A DNA stretch of 64,000 nt, from the NCBI RefSeq assembly GCF_003268635.1, contig NZ_CP029639.1, forward strand, positions 4,227,501-4,291,500, written 5' to 3'. The first letter of the stretch is position 1. Every line of letters starts with the position of its first letter. Source of the DNA: Paenibacillus sp. DCT19 (GTDB lineage: Bacteria > Bacillota > Bacilli > Paenibacillales > Paenibacillaceae). This document shows positions 1-8,965 of this stretch, piece by piece. The position numbers were made by a program, and so were the translations under genes. Under the pieces are notes generated by a model. It was not told the origin of the DNA. It made no database searches and saw only the letters and a program-made list of their open reading frames with translations.

Positions 1-1936
1 TTGGTAGCAACTCATAATCAATTAACGACCAACTCGTTCCAGGCCAACTGTCGCCGTGCTGCCAGATTAAGGAACCACTTGTGCGCGTTTTGTTGCGCCG
101 ATAATGCTCAATTCCATATTTCAAGCCCTCAGCCTGAGTCAACATCGAAAACTGGATATACTCATCTAGATTTTGGGGTACTCCTGTGAACCCTTCCATG
201 AGCAAAATGCCCTTCTGATGGTTCGTATCCTTGTTACGATAAGCCATCTCTACGCTTCCCCAATAGAATTGATCCTTTGGAATGTTTCGTTCCAACGTAT
301 ACTTCGTGGCAGAGGCATGCATACCAAACTCACTGCTGAATAACGTGAAATCATTTTTATAGTTTTTGAACGTGACACCCTCCACACTGTAATCTAGCAA
401 AGGCACCTCGCCAAATTTACGTGGATAGACGGAGCCATGCCACACTTGCCAGTTGTGACGATCACCATGATTCGGATCATTCGCATCATTGCCGCCATAA
501 GGGGAAGAAGGCCAGTATTGGCGGGCAGGGTCAAGCTGTTCTAGCAATTCTGGTAAAATCTCATGATATATCGTTTCACCGTAAAAAGGTGTCGTAATCT
601 CTCCGGATGACGATTTCATGTCGTACAGCCAGTCGATCTCGTTATTTCCGCACCATAAAGCAAGTGACGCATGATTGCGCAGCCTTTGAATGTTGCAGAT
701 GGCTTCCTGCCGAACATTTTCCACAAAATCAGCATTGTAATCTGGGAAAAGCGCGTTGGCAAAAGCAAAGTCCTGCCACACTAGTAAGCCGAGCTCATCA
801 CAAAGATCGTAGAAGACGTCTTTCTCATATATGCCTCCTGCCCAGATTCGCAGCATGTTCATATTAGCCTCTACGCCCAGCATGATCAGATGTTTATATC
901 GTGAGTCAGGAGCCGCTCCAATCAGATTATCTACTGGAATCCAATTCGATCCTTTGGCAAACAACTTTACACCATTGATATGAAAAGCAAACGCTGGCTG
1001 TCCCTGATCATCTTCCAGCACCAGTTCCACGGTTCGAATTCCAATTCGTTGCTCTCTCCGATCTACCTCCACGCCGTCTGCAAGCAATACCGTTTCTAGT
1101 TGATAGAGGTAAGGCTTACCCAGATCATGCGTCCACCACAATTGTGGCTGCGATACCTGAAGATCGAATCCAACCTTACCACGTAGGAACTCACCCTCCG
1201 CATGAGCCACAACCTGCTGATCCGCATCAAGTAAACGAGCACGATAGGTCAGATGGCCACATCCGCGATACTTTTTCGCTTCAAGCTCAACTTTAATGTC
1301 CGCCTGCTGGTTGTCACACTGCTTCGTATATGCATATACCCCTTCCAATTTGGCTTGCACATGACGCTCCAGTCTAACCTTACCCCAGATCCCTACGGTT
1401 ACGATGCGTGGCCCCCAGTCCCAGCCGTAATTCATCGCTGCCTTCCGAATCCATGGGCGTTCCTTTGTGTATGAAGACCACTGCATCAGTGCTTTATCTC
1501 TGTGATAGAGGTAGAGTGGGTCAAAGCGGACAGCAATCGTATTTTTGCCTTGGCGTATAACGCGGGAGACATCATACACGTACGTTCGGTGCATATTACT
1601 GGCCGTTCCAATCTCAAGACCATTCACATAAACCGTAGCATGAGTATCTAACCCTTCGAAAATCAGTTCCCAGCGCTCCTGTTGGGTTGGATCGGCATCC
1701 ATCTGAAAACGTGTGCGATACCACCACTCCTTCTGCTCCACCCAGCGCGAATTGATATCGTTATGCCCATAATACGGATGATCAATTAGCTTGCGTTCGA
1801 TCAGCGTGGAATGTACATCACCCGGCACACTCGCACTAATCCAGAAACGGTCATCCAAATCTGCATCTGCAATGGTCAGCGGCGGTTTCTCGCCCACTTC
1901 ATATTGCTGAATTCTCCAATTATCATGTAGTAGCAT
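1..1936 (-). CDS. GH2 beta-mannosidase, 3' end cut by window edge
   Basis: Hydrolyses terminal beta-mannosides, probably cytoplasmically on imported manno-oligosaccharides. About 645 codons are visible, of roughly 830 usual for the family. The N-terminus MLLHDNWRIQQYE is typical of the jelly-roll domain; a WGWDWGPR-type motif lies near residue 170. The acid/base is Glu433 in WCGNNEIDW and the nucleophile Glu536 in SSEFGMHA; both lie in one frame, so the visible part is intact. Start ATG 1936 is preceded by GGAGG; an in-frame ATG at 1951 overlaps that ribosome site and is rejected. It is the last visible gene of the lacI-ABC operon, 48 bp after the binding-protein gene, which argues for a mannan-type substrate. 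No signal peptide seen. GH2 assignment is firm; mannosidase rather than galactosidase is inferred from motifs. Confidence 0.88.
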   Translation of the reverse strand, partial: MLLHDNWRIQQYEVGEKPPLTIADADLDDRFWISASVPGDVHSTLIERKLIDHPYYGHNDINSRWVEQKEWWYRTRFQMDADPTQQERWELIFEGLDTHATVYVNGLEIGTASNMHRTYVYDVSRVIRQGKNTIAVRFDPLYLYHRDKALMQWSSYTKERPWIRKAAMNYGWDWGPRIVTVGIWGKVRLERHVQAKLEGVYAYTKQCDNQQADIKVELEAKKYRGCGHLTYRARLLDADQQVVAHAEGEFLRGKVGFDLQVSQPQLWWTHDLGKPYLYQLETVLLADGVEVDRREQRIGIRTVELVLEDDQGQPAFAFHINGVKLFAKGSNWIPVDNLIGAAPDSRYKHLIMLGVEANMNMLRIWAGGIYEKDVFYDLCDELGLLVWQDFAFANALFPDYNADFVENVRQEAICNIQRLRNHASLALWCGNNEIDWLYDMKSSSGEITTPFYGETIYHEILPELLEQLDPARQYWPSSPYGGNDANDPNHGDRHNWQVWHGSVYPRKFGEVPLLDYSVEGVTFKNYKNDFTLFSSEFGMHASATKYTLERNIPKDQFYWGSVEMAYRNKDTNHQKGILLMEGFTGVPQNLDEYIQFSMLTQAEGLKYGIEHYRRNKTRTSGSLIWQHGDSWPGTSWSLIDYELLP

Positions 1937-1984
1937 GGTTTCTGCCTCCATCTCAATCATTCAAATTCCATCCAATGAGTTTAT

Positions 1985-3274
1985 TTATTTTATTTTGCTT
2001 TCGGCCTGTTTACCTTTCTCCACCAATACATCATAAGCTGCATCCAGTGTCACTTGACCAAACATAACGCTCTCCATCTCTGACTTATACGTTGCTGTAA
2101 AATCTTCAGCACCAGCAGGCGCAGGATAGAAAGGCAATGCCTTCGGTTTGGCAACATCAAGCAAATCTTTCCCGAAACGTTCTCCAGCCGTAAGATTAGA
2201 TTCAAGTGAAGCGTACACTTCATCATCAATCGGAATACCACGTGTCATCCCCAAAATTTTGCCTGCTTCTGGATCAGATATGAACCACTTGATAAATTCC
2301 TTCGCTTGCTCCACATTTTTGGAATTCGCACTTACAGAGAAGAAAATCGTTGACTGAGCCCAGCCACCTCCGCTTTCGCCAATAGGATTGCTGTTCACTG
2401 CTAGCTGACCTGGTTTGAGTGCTTCGATTGCACTCGCCGATCCGACCGATGCTGTGCGAAGCATGACTTTACCAGAACCCAGCGAGTCGAGCTGTGGATC
2501 ATTCTCTTTAAAAGCTAGCTGCTGATCTGCGGGCGGTACAACGCCTTCTTTTTGAAATTCAGCATAGATATTGTTAAATTCGAAAAAGGTATCTTTATCC
2601 AGATTGAACTTTCCATCTTGGAAAATGGGCCCTTTGCCTTTGGCAGTCTGATAAAATTGATAGAATTCCCAGATGTTGCGCATGTCGTCGATCGGATATT
2701 TATCCTCTGGCAGCTTGCTCCGTGCTTCTTTGGCATAAGCAAAGAAATCATCCCAAGTCCAGTTGTTAAAAGGTAATTTGATCCCGTATTGCTCAAGTGT
2801 CACTTTGTCATAGACCAATCCTGCACCATTGTAGCTCAAAGGCACTCCATATACCTTGCCATCAATCTTGATGTTCTCCAGCACCTTCTCATCCACAATG
2901 CCACTTAAGTCCAGATCAGACAGATCCGCCAGTTGCCCCCGTTTGGCATAGCCCTGAATATAAGCCGCATCCATCTGTAGAATATCCGGGAGAGAGGACG
3001 AGGCCGCAAGGGTAGGAAGCTTCTGCCAGTATCCATCCCATGATGTAAATTCCGTGGTGAGTTTGACATCCGTATGGTTCGAAGTGTACAGTTCAATTGC
3101 CTTTTTGGTCGCTTCGTGCCGAGCATCCGAGCCCCACCACATCATTTTGAGTGTGCCTGAGCCCTGGCCTCCACTTGCGCCTGAATTGGAACCTCCTGCA
3201 CAACCTGTCACCATTACTGCAGCCAGCACACCGATCGTCAAAGTCTTTAGCCAACGTTTACCTTTGATCACCAT
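1985..3274 (-). CDS. Sugar ABC transporter substrate-binding lipoprotein (family 1 type)
   Basis: Extracellular lipid-anchored receptor that delivers a sugar or oligosaccharide to the two permeases encoded just upstream. 429 aa from ATG 3274 (MVIKGKRWLK), with GGGAGT upstream. A longer in-frame reading (to 3439) would overlap the permease gene and has no ribosome site. The signal peptide ends in a lipobox VTGC (mature Cys near residue 25), followed by a Ser/Gly-rich linker, then KMMWWGSDARHEATKKAIELY, typical of MalE-like solute-binding proteins. Lies between the permease genes (50-bp gap) and the GH2 gene, so manno-oligosaccharides are the likely ligand (inference). No ATPase gene is present; such importers normally share MsmX-type ATPases. 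Confidence 0.92.
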   Translation of the reverse strand: MVIKGKRWLKTLTIGVLAAVMVTGCAGGSNSGASGGQGSGTLKMMWWGSDARHEATKKAIELYTSNHTDVKLTTEFTSWDGYWQKLPTLAASSSLPDILQMDAAYIQGYAKRGQLADLSDLDLSGIVDEKVLENIKIDGKVYGVPLSYNGAGLVYDKVTLEQYGIKLPFNNWTWDDFFAYAKEARSKLPEDKYPIDDMRNIWEFYQFYQTAKGKGPIFQDGKFNLDKDTFFEFNNIYAEFQKEGVVPPADQQLAFKENDPQLDSLGSGKVMLRTASVGSASAIEALKPGQLAVNSNPIGESGGGWAQSTIFFSVSANSKNVEQAKEFIKWFISDPEAGKILGMTRGIPIDDEVYASLESNLTAGERFGKDLLDVAKPKALPFYPAPAGAEDFTATYKSEMESVMFGQVTLDAAYDVLVEKGKQAESKIK

Positions 3275-3324
3275 TGAATGACACTCCCTTGTATGTGAAG
3301 TTATGTGATACCTGTCATCAAAAA

Positions 3325-4158
3325 TCAACCTTTGATCCCTGTTGTCGCTATGCCTTCCACAAAATGCTTTTGAGCTACAAAAAAGACGATTGCCGAAGGA
3401 ATAACGGATAGTAAAGACATCGCGAGCAATTGACCCCACTGCACCTCAAACTGATCAATAAACATCCGCAGCCCAAGCCCCACCGTAAACTTTTCTACCG
3501 AATTGAGATATAGCAATTGTGAGAAGAAGTCGTCCCAGCTCCACAAAAAGGTGAAGATCGCTACTGTCACGAGTGCAGGCTTGATTAGCGGAGCAATAAT
3601 ACGGAAGAAAATTCCGTAAACGGAGGCTCCATCAATCTGCGCCGCTTCATCCAGTTCGCGTGGAATACCACGAATGAACTGCACGATCAGGAATATGAAG
3701 AAAGCGCCGCCCCCGAAAAAATGTGGCAATATGAGCGGAACATAACTATCCACCAAACCAAGTTTGTTAAACAAAATGTACTGAGGCACAACGGTGACTT
3801 GCGAAGGCAGCATCATCGTTAGAAGCAGCACCGAAAACCAGAAGTTACGGAACCGGAAATTCAATCGACCGAAACCATATCCGACAAGAGCCGCTGTGAC
3901 AACACCGCCTAGTACATTCCAAAACTCCATCATTAACGTATTGGCAAAAAAACGAGCAAACGTAAAGTCAGACGTAAAGTTCCAGCCATTGCTGTAGTTC
4001 TCCCATAACCAGGTCGTTGGCCATAATGACGGTGAGGATAGCTCTGTTGTGCTTTTGAAGGAGGCTCCAATCCACCATAACACCGGGTAAATCATGAGCA
4101 GTGAAAATGGAATCAGAATAAGATGTGCCTTCCATGTCTTCTGACTGCTAGTTATCAT
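3325..4158 (-). CDS. Carbohydrate ABC transporter permease, MalG type
   Basis: Second membrane subunit of the sugar importer. 277 aa with about six hydrophobic segments; begins MITSSQKTWKAHLILIPFSLLMIYP. The ATPase-contact loop ELDEAAQIDGASVYGIFFRIIAPLI (EAA motif, around residues 185-205) is clear and complete. The start codon overlaps the stop of the preceding permease gene in an ATGA arrangement, which indicates translational coupling. Same strand and operon as the binding protein and GH2 enzyme. Confidence 0.93.
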   Translation of the reverse strand: MITSSQKTWKAHLILIPFSLLMIYPVLWWIGASFKSTTELSSPSLWPTTWLWENYSNGWNFTSDFTFARFFANTLMMEFWNVLGGVVTAALVGYGFGRLNFRFRNFWFSVLLLTMMLPSQVTVVPQYILFNKLGLVDSYVPLILPHFFGGGAFFIFLIVQFIRGIPRELDEAAQIDGASVYGIFFRIIAPLIKPALVTVAIFTFLWSWDDFFSQLLYLNSVEKFTVGLGLRMFIDQFEVQWGQLLAMSLLSVIPSAIVFFVAQKHFVEGIATTGIKG

Positions 4159-5072
4159 TTTGATTTACCTCCTTCGGATTCGTAGAACACCCAGTATTTC
4201 GACACGATGAAATTCAGTGCTGTGAAGACACCGATAATGACAAGCAGAATCCATGCCAGCGCTGAAGCGTAACCCATCTGAAACTGCTTGAACGCTTTGT
4301 CATAGAGGAACAATACATACATGTAGGTAGAATTCGCCGGGCCTCCAGCGGTAATAACAAAAGCTGACGTAAACATCTGGAACGAGTTAATAATGCCGAG
4401 GACTAGATTGAAGAACATAACCGGAGACAGCATAGGGATCGTGATGGAGAAAAATTTACGAATACTGCTGGCTCCATCCACCGAGGCGGATTCATATAAA
4501 TCTTTAGGGATTTGCTTCAATCCCGCTAGAAAAATAACCATGGTTGATCCAAACTGCCAGGCATTCAGCAATATTAGCGTACCCAGTGCTGTATTCGGAT
4601 TGGATATCCAACCGATTCCGGTAATACCGAACCAGCCAAGTACGTGGTTAATGTAACCATCCATGCCGAACATGTTTCGCCACAACGCGGACACTGCAAT
4701 ACTGCCTCCGATCAAGGACGGAAAGTAAATCGCTGTGCGGTAAACATTCATGCCCTTAATATCCTTGTTCAGCAAAATCGCAACCATCAGGGAGAAGAAA
4801 AGCTTAATCGGTACCGCCAGTAGCACAAATACGAATGTGACTGTAAGCGATTTCAAAAATAGCTTGTCGGATTGTAAAATTTCGCTATAGTTGCGCGTAC
4901 CTACCCATGTTGGTGAATCTAAGAGAGAGTAGTCTGTGAACGAAAGATAGAACGATTGCAGAATCGGCCACAGCGTTAATAGCAGAAAACCAATCAGCCA
5001 AGGCGAGATAAACACATAACCAGCCACATTCTGCTGGTAGATCCAGCCGATTCCCCGCTTTTTGCCGAACAT
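4155..5072 (-). CDS. Carbohydrate ABC transporter permease, MalF type
   Basis: First membrane subunit of the sugar importer. 305 aa from ATG 5072 (MFGKKRGIGWIYQQNVAGYVF), preceded by a GGGGT ribosome site. A longer in-frame reading from 5138 would start inside the promoter (-10 at 5128-5133), so it is rejected. Six transmembrane segments; the EAA loop LYESASVDGASSIRKFFSITIP is near residues 215-235. First gene of the operon and overlaps the MalG-type permease by 4 bp. Confidence 0.93.
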   Translation of the reverse strand: MFGKKRGIGWIYQQNVAGYVFISPWLIGFLLLTLWPILQSFYLSFTDYSLLDSPTWVGTRNYSEILQSDKLFLKSLTVTFVFVLLAVPIKLFFSLMVAILLNKDIKGMNVYRTAIYFPSLIGGSIAVSALWRNMFGMDGYINHVLGWFGITGIGWISNPNTALGTLILLNAWQFGSTMVIFLAGLKQIPKDLYESASVDGASSIRKFFSITIPMLSPVMFFNLVLGIINSFQMFTSAFVITAGGPANSTYMYVLFLYDKAFKQFQMGYASALAWILLVIIGVFTALNFIVSKYWVFYESEGGKSK

Positions 5073-5127
5073 AGCATTACCCCGTTTCCATTGTAGTCTG
5101 TCAGCGTGAAACGCTGTATCTGAGTAC

Positions 5128-5157
5128 ATCATATTCATTATCTGAGTATTCTGTCAA
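5128..5157 (-). promoter_or_regulatory. Sigma-A promoter of the sugar operon
   Basis: Read on the minus strand: TTGACA (5152-5157), an 18-bp spacer, TATGAT (5128-5133). Predicted start near 5121, leaving about 50 nt of leader before the MalF-type permease start at 5072. Confidence 0.7.
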
Positions 5158-5178
5158 CTAAATTATCTATATTATTAT

Positions 5179-5217
5179 GTTTACAAAATATTAATAGGTT
5201 TACTTTAAGCGTTTACA
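5179..5217. promoter_or_regulatory. Half-operator and cre-like site upstream of the sugar operon
   Basis: GTTTACAAAA at 5179-5188 repeats one arm of the perfect palindrome in front of the lacI gene. TTTAAGCGTTTACA at 5204-5217 matches the catabolite-responsive consensus TGWAANCGNTNWCA at all but its second position. Both are upstream of the -35, so this is a plausible landing zone for the LacI-family protein and/or CcpA; which one binds is not decidable here. Confidence 0.5.
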
Positions 5218-5322
5218 TAGATAAATAGTATGAATATCTCTCATTTGACAGACATTTATTCCATATGAAATAGGCTATCCTTTACATTCGCCACGTAATG
5301 GATAACCTCATAGGGTTGTATG

Positions 5323-6372
5323 TTAGACTACGCTATCAATGCTGCCTTTGATCATTAACTCACCTTGAATGAGTCTCTTCTCATATGGCATTCCGATATG
5401 CTTCAGCCTCCATTGCATGATCTGAACCGCCTGAACTCCAAGTGCCTCAGTCTCTGCATTTACAGTACACAATTCAGGATATTGCGCCTGAACATCAGGA
5501 TCATTATCAAAAGCAACCACCGAAATATCGGTAGGAATTCGTTTACCTTGTCTCTCCAGTTCAGCCATGCATAATGAAGCCACCTTATCATTAGCACATA
5601 CAATCGCAGTAGTCGAAGAGGCCACCATCAACTGTTGCATTGCTGTGCGGATCAGCTCCAGATTTTCCGGGTGATGCGTCGGCCTGATCTGTAACAACTC
5701 TTTGTGCGGCGTGTAAGGTATGCCATTTTCATCAAGAATCGCCTTGAACCCACTCCAACGATCAGCAAAACTCCGAGCATACGACCAGTCTCCTATAAAC
5801 TGAATATGTCGATGGCCTTTACCAATCAGAAACTTCGTCAGCTTACGATAAATATCATAATTGTTCATAAACACCGTATCTGAAGCGACCAATTCATCTT
5901 CGTGATCGATGATGACAAAAGGAATACCGAGTGAACGTAACTCAACCAGCATAGCTGTATCGATGAGTCCGATCCCAATGATGCCCAGTAACGCCTCGGG
6001 TCGCATAAGTTTGTTAAAATTATGAGGACTGTCGTCCGTAATGAGTACCGATGAAATCCCGTGCTCTTCTAAACCGCGAAACACCCCTTCAAGCACGCGC
6101 CCCCAATAAAAAGATTCACGATTTTGACTACGGATATTGGGAAAAAGTATTCCGATCATGCGCTCTTCTTCCTCGGTCTGCGTCTTCGGAGCCATCGTGC
6201 GTCTGGTTAGTTGTTGATCCAAATAACCCAGGTTCGAAGCCACCTCAAATATGCGTTCACGTGTTGCCGTACTAATGCCTGCTTTGCCAGATAACGCTTT
6301 TGATACTGCATATTTGGATACACCAACCCTATCCGCAATTTCTTGCATCGTTACTTTTTTCTTCTTGTCCAA
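5323..6372 (-). CDS. LacI-family transcriptional regulator
   Basis: Probable local regulator of the adjacent sugar operon. 349 aa. Residues 5-55 form the LacI helix-turn-helix (TMQEIADRVGVSKYAVSKAL, then a SGKAGISTATRERI hinge region). The rest is a periplasmic-binding-protein-like effector domain, with the FVIIDHEDE and VVAFDNDPD segments characteristic of the family. Start is TTG at 6372 with GGGTGGAG five bases upstream. It lies upstream of the transporter on the same strand but with its own promoter region carrying a perfect palindrome, which suggests autoregulation. The ligand is unknown, presumably a manno-oligosaccharide. Confidence 0.92.
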   Translation of the reverse strand: MDKKKKVTMQEIADRVGVSKYAVSKALSGKAGISTATRERIFEVASNLGYLDQQLTRRTMAPKTQTEEEERMIGILFPNIRSQNRESFYWGRVLEGVFRGLEEHGISSVLITDDSPHNFNKLMRPEALLGIIGIGLIDTAMLVELRSLGIPFVIIDHEDELVASDTVFMNNYDIYRKLTKFLIGKGHRHIQFIGDWSYARSFADRWSGFKAILDENGIPYTPHKELLQIRPTHHPENLELIRTAMQQLMVASSTTAIVCANDKVASLCMAELERQGKRIPTDISVVAFDNDPDVQAQYPELCTVNAETEALGVQAVQIMQWRLKHIGMPYEKRLIQGELMIKGSIDSVV

Positions 6373-6398
6373 CGCTACTCCACCCCGCCTCTTCTAAA

Positions 6399-6423
6399 GG
6401 TTTACAAAACAATTTTGTAAACC
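6399..6423. promoter_or_regulatory. Perfect palindromic operator before the lacI-type gene
   Basis: An 11-bp arm GGTTTACAAAA (6399-6409), a 3-bp centre, and the exact reverse complement TTTTGTAAACC (6413-6423), 27 bp upstream of the TTG start. Size and symmetry fit a LacI-family operator. Confidence 0.75.
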
Positions 6424-6544
6424 AAACTAACACGTTTACATCATAACAAAAGAGAAGCATGCTGTATAGGAATGATGTCCTCGTTCCTAAGACTCATCGG
6501 GAGTCACAATGTTGATGAAGGCGACATAACGCATGTATACGAAC

Positions 6545-6582
6545 CAAAAAAAGGCTAATCGAAGTGAGCTTCGATTAACCTT
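6545..6582 (-). terminator. Rho-independent terminator of lysC
   Basis: Minus strand: stem of 14 bp with one G-T type mismatch (arms 6551-6564 and 6569-6582), 4-nt loop, then six or more U from 6545-6550. Confidence 0.85.
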
Positions 6583-6645
6583 TTCTTATGCCTATAGGTC
6601 TATGTCCATACTGACAAGACTCCTAGACAAAATCGTTTATTTTAA

Positions 6646-7164
6646 TTATCGACGAACTTGCGGTCCACCAATGACAGCTTGCTCCGCTGTATCGAGATCA
6701 TACGCTGTGTGCAACGCTTTGATTACATCATGCAGCTTCTCTCCATCGATGACACAGGAGACTTTAATTTCGGATGTGCTCACCATCTTGATGCTCACAC
6801 CTTCACCAGAGATCACTTTGAACATCTTCGCAGCTACCCCTGGATGGCTAACCATACCTGCGCCTACGATCGACACTTTAACCAAGTTCTCTTCAGATGT
6901 CACTTCACGGTATGGTAACCGGCTGTGAAGGCTCTCAATGACACGCAATGCGTTCTCACGATCAGACAGCGCAACGGAGAAGGAGAAGTCTGCTTTTCCA
7001 TCCATTACACCACTTTGCACGATGATATCAACGTCAAGCTGCTCAGATGCCAAAGCACCGAACACCTCTGCCAGAACTCCTGGGACATCTGGAACACCCA
7101 AAATGCTGATGCGAGCTACGTTTTTGTCATATGCAATACCACTAACCACTACACCTTGTTCCAT
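6646..7164 (-). CDS. lysC: Aspartate kinase beta subunit from an internal start
   Basis: An in-frame ATG at 7164 (MEQGVVVSGIAYD) is preceded by AAGGAGG (7173-7179) with an 8-nt spacer, a near-perfect Shine-Dalgarno inside the coding sequence. The product would be 172 aa and comprise just the two ACT regulatory domains. In B. subtilis the LysC beta subunit is made the same way from an internal start at the equivalent place. The site is seen directly; expression is inferred from the family. Confidence 0.75.
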   Translation of the reverse strand: MEQGVVVSGIAYDKNVARISILGVPDVPGVLAEVFGALASEQLDVDIIVQSGVMDGKADFSFSVALSDRENALRVIESLHSRLPYREVTSEENLVKVSIVGAGMVSHPGVAAKMFKVISGEGVSIKMVSTSEIKVSCVIDGEKLHDVIKALHTAYDLDTAEQAVIGGPQVRR

Positions 7165-7899
7165 TGTTGCTTCCTCCTTCACAACCGTTCCTTCATTATG
7201 GTTAAAGCTGGATCTTACAATCAAAGGTACACCGGAATGCTTCGCGTACTCAACTGCACGCGGGTGCAACACGGCTGCGCCCAGATTTGCTAATTCCAGC
7301 ATTTCGTCATACGAAATTTCTTTCAGCTTACGCGCAACTTTTACGATCCTTGGATCGGTAGAATAAATTCCATCCACGTCGGTATAGATCTCGCACGCAT
7401 CCGCTTGAATAGCTGCCGCCAGCGCCACGGCCGTTGTGTCCGAACCGCCCCGACCTAGTGTGGTGATCTCTCCGTCTTCCGTCATCCCTTGGAAACCTGC
7501 AACGATAACAATATTACCGTCCTCAAGTGCTCTTAACACTCGCTCAGGCTGAATATCGTTAATACGCGCTTTGCCATGAACTGGCTCTGTGCGGAAACCA
7601 GCTTGCCAGCCTGTAAACGACACAGCTTTACGTCCAAGCGCTTGAATAGCCATGGATAACAAAGAGATTGAGATCTGTTCTCCAGTCGTAAGAAGCATAT
7701 CCATCTCACGTGCTGGTAACTCACTATTCAATTGTTTTGCTTGATCAATCAAATCATCGGTTGTATCTCCCATTGCCGAAACGACAACTACACACTGATG
7801 GCCTTCATCCATTTTCTCTACAACACGTCCAGCTACACGTTTCATACGCTCCGTGTCTCCGACCGAGCTACCCCCAAATTTCATGACGTACAATGACAA
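6646..7899 (-). CDS. lysC: Aspartate kinase, lysine-sensitive type (alpha subunit)
   Basis: Phosphorylates aspartate, the first step to lysine, threonine, methionine and diaminopimelate. 417 aa, close to B. subtilis LysC. The kinase domain starts with KFGGSSVGD (residues 7-15), has the GRGGSDTTAVALAAA substrate/ATP loop and DVDGIYSTDPR; two ACT domains occupy about residues 265-410 (ISILGVPDVPG and VSIVGAGMVSHPG). Start is TTG 7899 with GGGAGTGG seven bases upstream; ATG 7884 inside MKFGG is less well placed. The gene carries an internal ribosome site for a second product (separate entry). Monocistronic, with its own terminator; no lysine riboswitch was found in the short upstream gap. Confidence 0.95.
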   Translation of the reverse strand: MSLYVMKFGGSSVGDTERMKRVAGRVVEKMDEGHQCVVVVSAMGDTTDDLIDQAKQLNSELPAREMDMLLTTGEQISISLLSMAIQALGRKAVSFTGWQAGFRTEPVHGKARINDIQPERVLRALEDGNIVIVAGFQGMTEDGEITTLGRGGSDTTAVALAAAIQADACEIYTDVDGIYSTDPRIVKVARKLKEISYDEMLELANLGAAVLHPRAVEYAKHSGVPLIVRSSFNHNEGTVVKEEATMEQGVVVSGIAYDKNVARISILGVPDVPGVLAEVFGALASEQLDVDIIVQSGVMDGKADFSFSVALSDRENALRVIESLHSRLPYREVTSEENLVKVSIVGAGMVSHPGVAAKMFKVISGEGVSIKMVSTSEIKVSCVIDGEKLHDVIKALHTAYDLDTAEQAVIGGPQVRR

Positions 7900-8019
7900 C
7901 GCAAATCCACTCCCTACCTTGTGCAGTATGCATAATTGATGTCCATCGCCATTATTCTCTCCGAAGAATGACTTTAACCCAGTATATTACGAAAGCGTCT
8001 GATAGGCTAATCTTTTTTC

Positions 8020-8054
8020 GAAAAAACCCTTTGCCAAACGAATGGCAAAGGGTT
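8020..8054 (-). terminator. Terminator of efp
   Basis: Minus strand stem AACCCTTTGCCA / TGGCAAAGGGTT (8025-8036, 8043-8054) followed by a U run, 36 bp after the efp stop. Confidence 0.88.
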
Positions 8055-8089
8055 GATCTGACCGTTTATTATCTTACAGTCATTGAAAG

Positions 8090-8647
8090 TTACGCACGGG
8101 AAGAGTATTTACCTTCACGTGTATCGATCAGGAGAACGTCACCTTCGTTAATGAACAAAGGAACTTGTACATTCAATCCTGTTTCTACTTTCGCATTTTT
8201 GGTAGCACCTTGTGCAGTGTTACCTTTAACGCTTGGCTCTGTTTCGATAACTTTCAACTCAACGCTTGTTGGCAAGTCGATCCCGAGGATTTCGCCTTGG
8301 TAGCTAACGATTTTTACGTTCATGTTTTCTTTCAGGAAGTTCAATTCCCACTCCAGTTGGTCACTAGTCAACGTGAACTGGTCATATGTTTCGTTATCCA
8401 TGAACGTGTGCTCTGCACCACTTGCATACAGATAGGAAACGCCACGGTTTTCGATGATTGCACGGCCAATTGTTTCACCTGCACGGAATGTTTTTTCAAC
8501 CGTGTTACCATTACGCAAGTTTTTCAATTTGGAACGTACAAAGGCAGCGCCTTTACCTGGTTTAACGTGTTGGAAATCAAGCACGGTATAGATATCGTTA
8601 TCTACTTGTACAGTCAAGCCTGTTTTAAAATCGTTTACTGAAATCAC
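8090..8647 (-). CDS. efp: Translation elongation factor P
   Basis: Relieves ribosome stalling at polyproline stretches. 185 aa, the standard length. N-terminal KOW-like domain with the acceptor loop KPGKGAAF (Lys32 is the residue modified in B. subtilis), then two OB-fold domains ending [10 protein letters not shown]. Start is GTG 8647 with AGGAGGG seven bases upstream; the longer reading to 8731 has no support. In Bacillus it follows the Xaa-Pro peptidase gene directly; here a 318-bp gap containing a palindromic repeat intervenes, so it may have its own promoter. Confidence 0.97.
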   Translation of the reverse strand: MISVNDFKTGLTVQVDNDIYTVLDFQHVKPGKGAAFVRSKLKNLRNGNTVEKTFRAGETIGRAIIENRGVSYLYASGAEHTFMDNETYDQFTLTSDQLEWELNFLKENMNVKIVSYQGEILGIDLPTSVELKVIETEPSVKGNTAQGATKNAKVETGLNVQVPLFINEGDVLLIDTREGKYSSRA

Positions 8648-8740
8648 AAAGATCCCTCCTGATATAGTTGAAAAGTAGGTGATATAGGACAATACGTTGA
8701 CTGAAGGTGAGAATCTTCTGATTGGCAGCAATCTACTGCT

Positions 8741-8880
8741 GAGACCGTTCCAGAGTCGGATCGTTCTTCCGATCGCTGTTGTCTCCCCATTTTTATTGAT
8801 TAGACTATAATAAGGTTAAAAATGGGGAGACAAAGGCGAACGCTGACGCTTCTTTAGAATCGATTCCGTCTCTTCCACTA
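8741..8880. repeat. Dispersed palindromic element, copy A
   Basis: Contains CCGATCGCTGTT (8769-8780) followed by a long hairpin (GTCTCCCCATTTTTA around 8781-8795 pairing with TAAAAATGGGGAGAC around 8818-8832), then CGAACGCTGACGCTTC. Copies B (about 30946-31169) and C (about 50172-50349) share the same order of motifs. Fills most of the gap between efp and the peptidase gene. Confidence 0.65.
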
Positions 8881-8965
8881 CTTCGCAATATATTCCTCAC
8901 CATTCAGGAGATAATCTCCCACCTTCTAAATCAAAACATGTCCTTTATCACCGGTGGATAGTCAT

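Noticed and set aside
3275-3439. N-terminal 55-residue extension of the sugar-binding lipoprotein
   Set aside because: It overlaps the permease gene and would bury the lipoprotein signal peptide; ATG 3274 has a good ribosome site.
7900-8019. Lysine riboswitch before lysC
   Set aside because: The gap is too short and lacks both a terminator hairpin before the gene and L-box motifs; the only hairpin belongs to efp.
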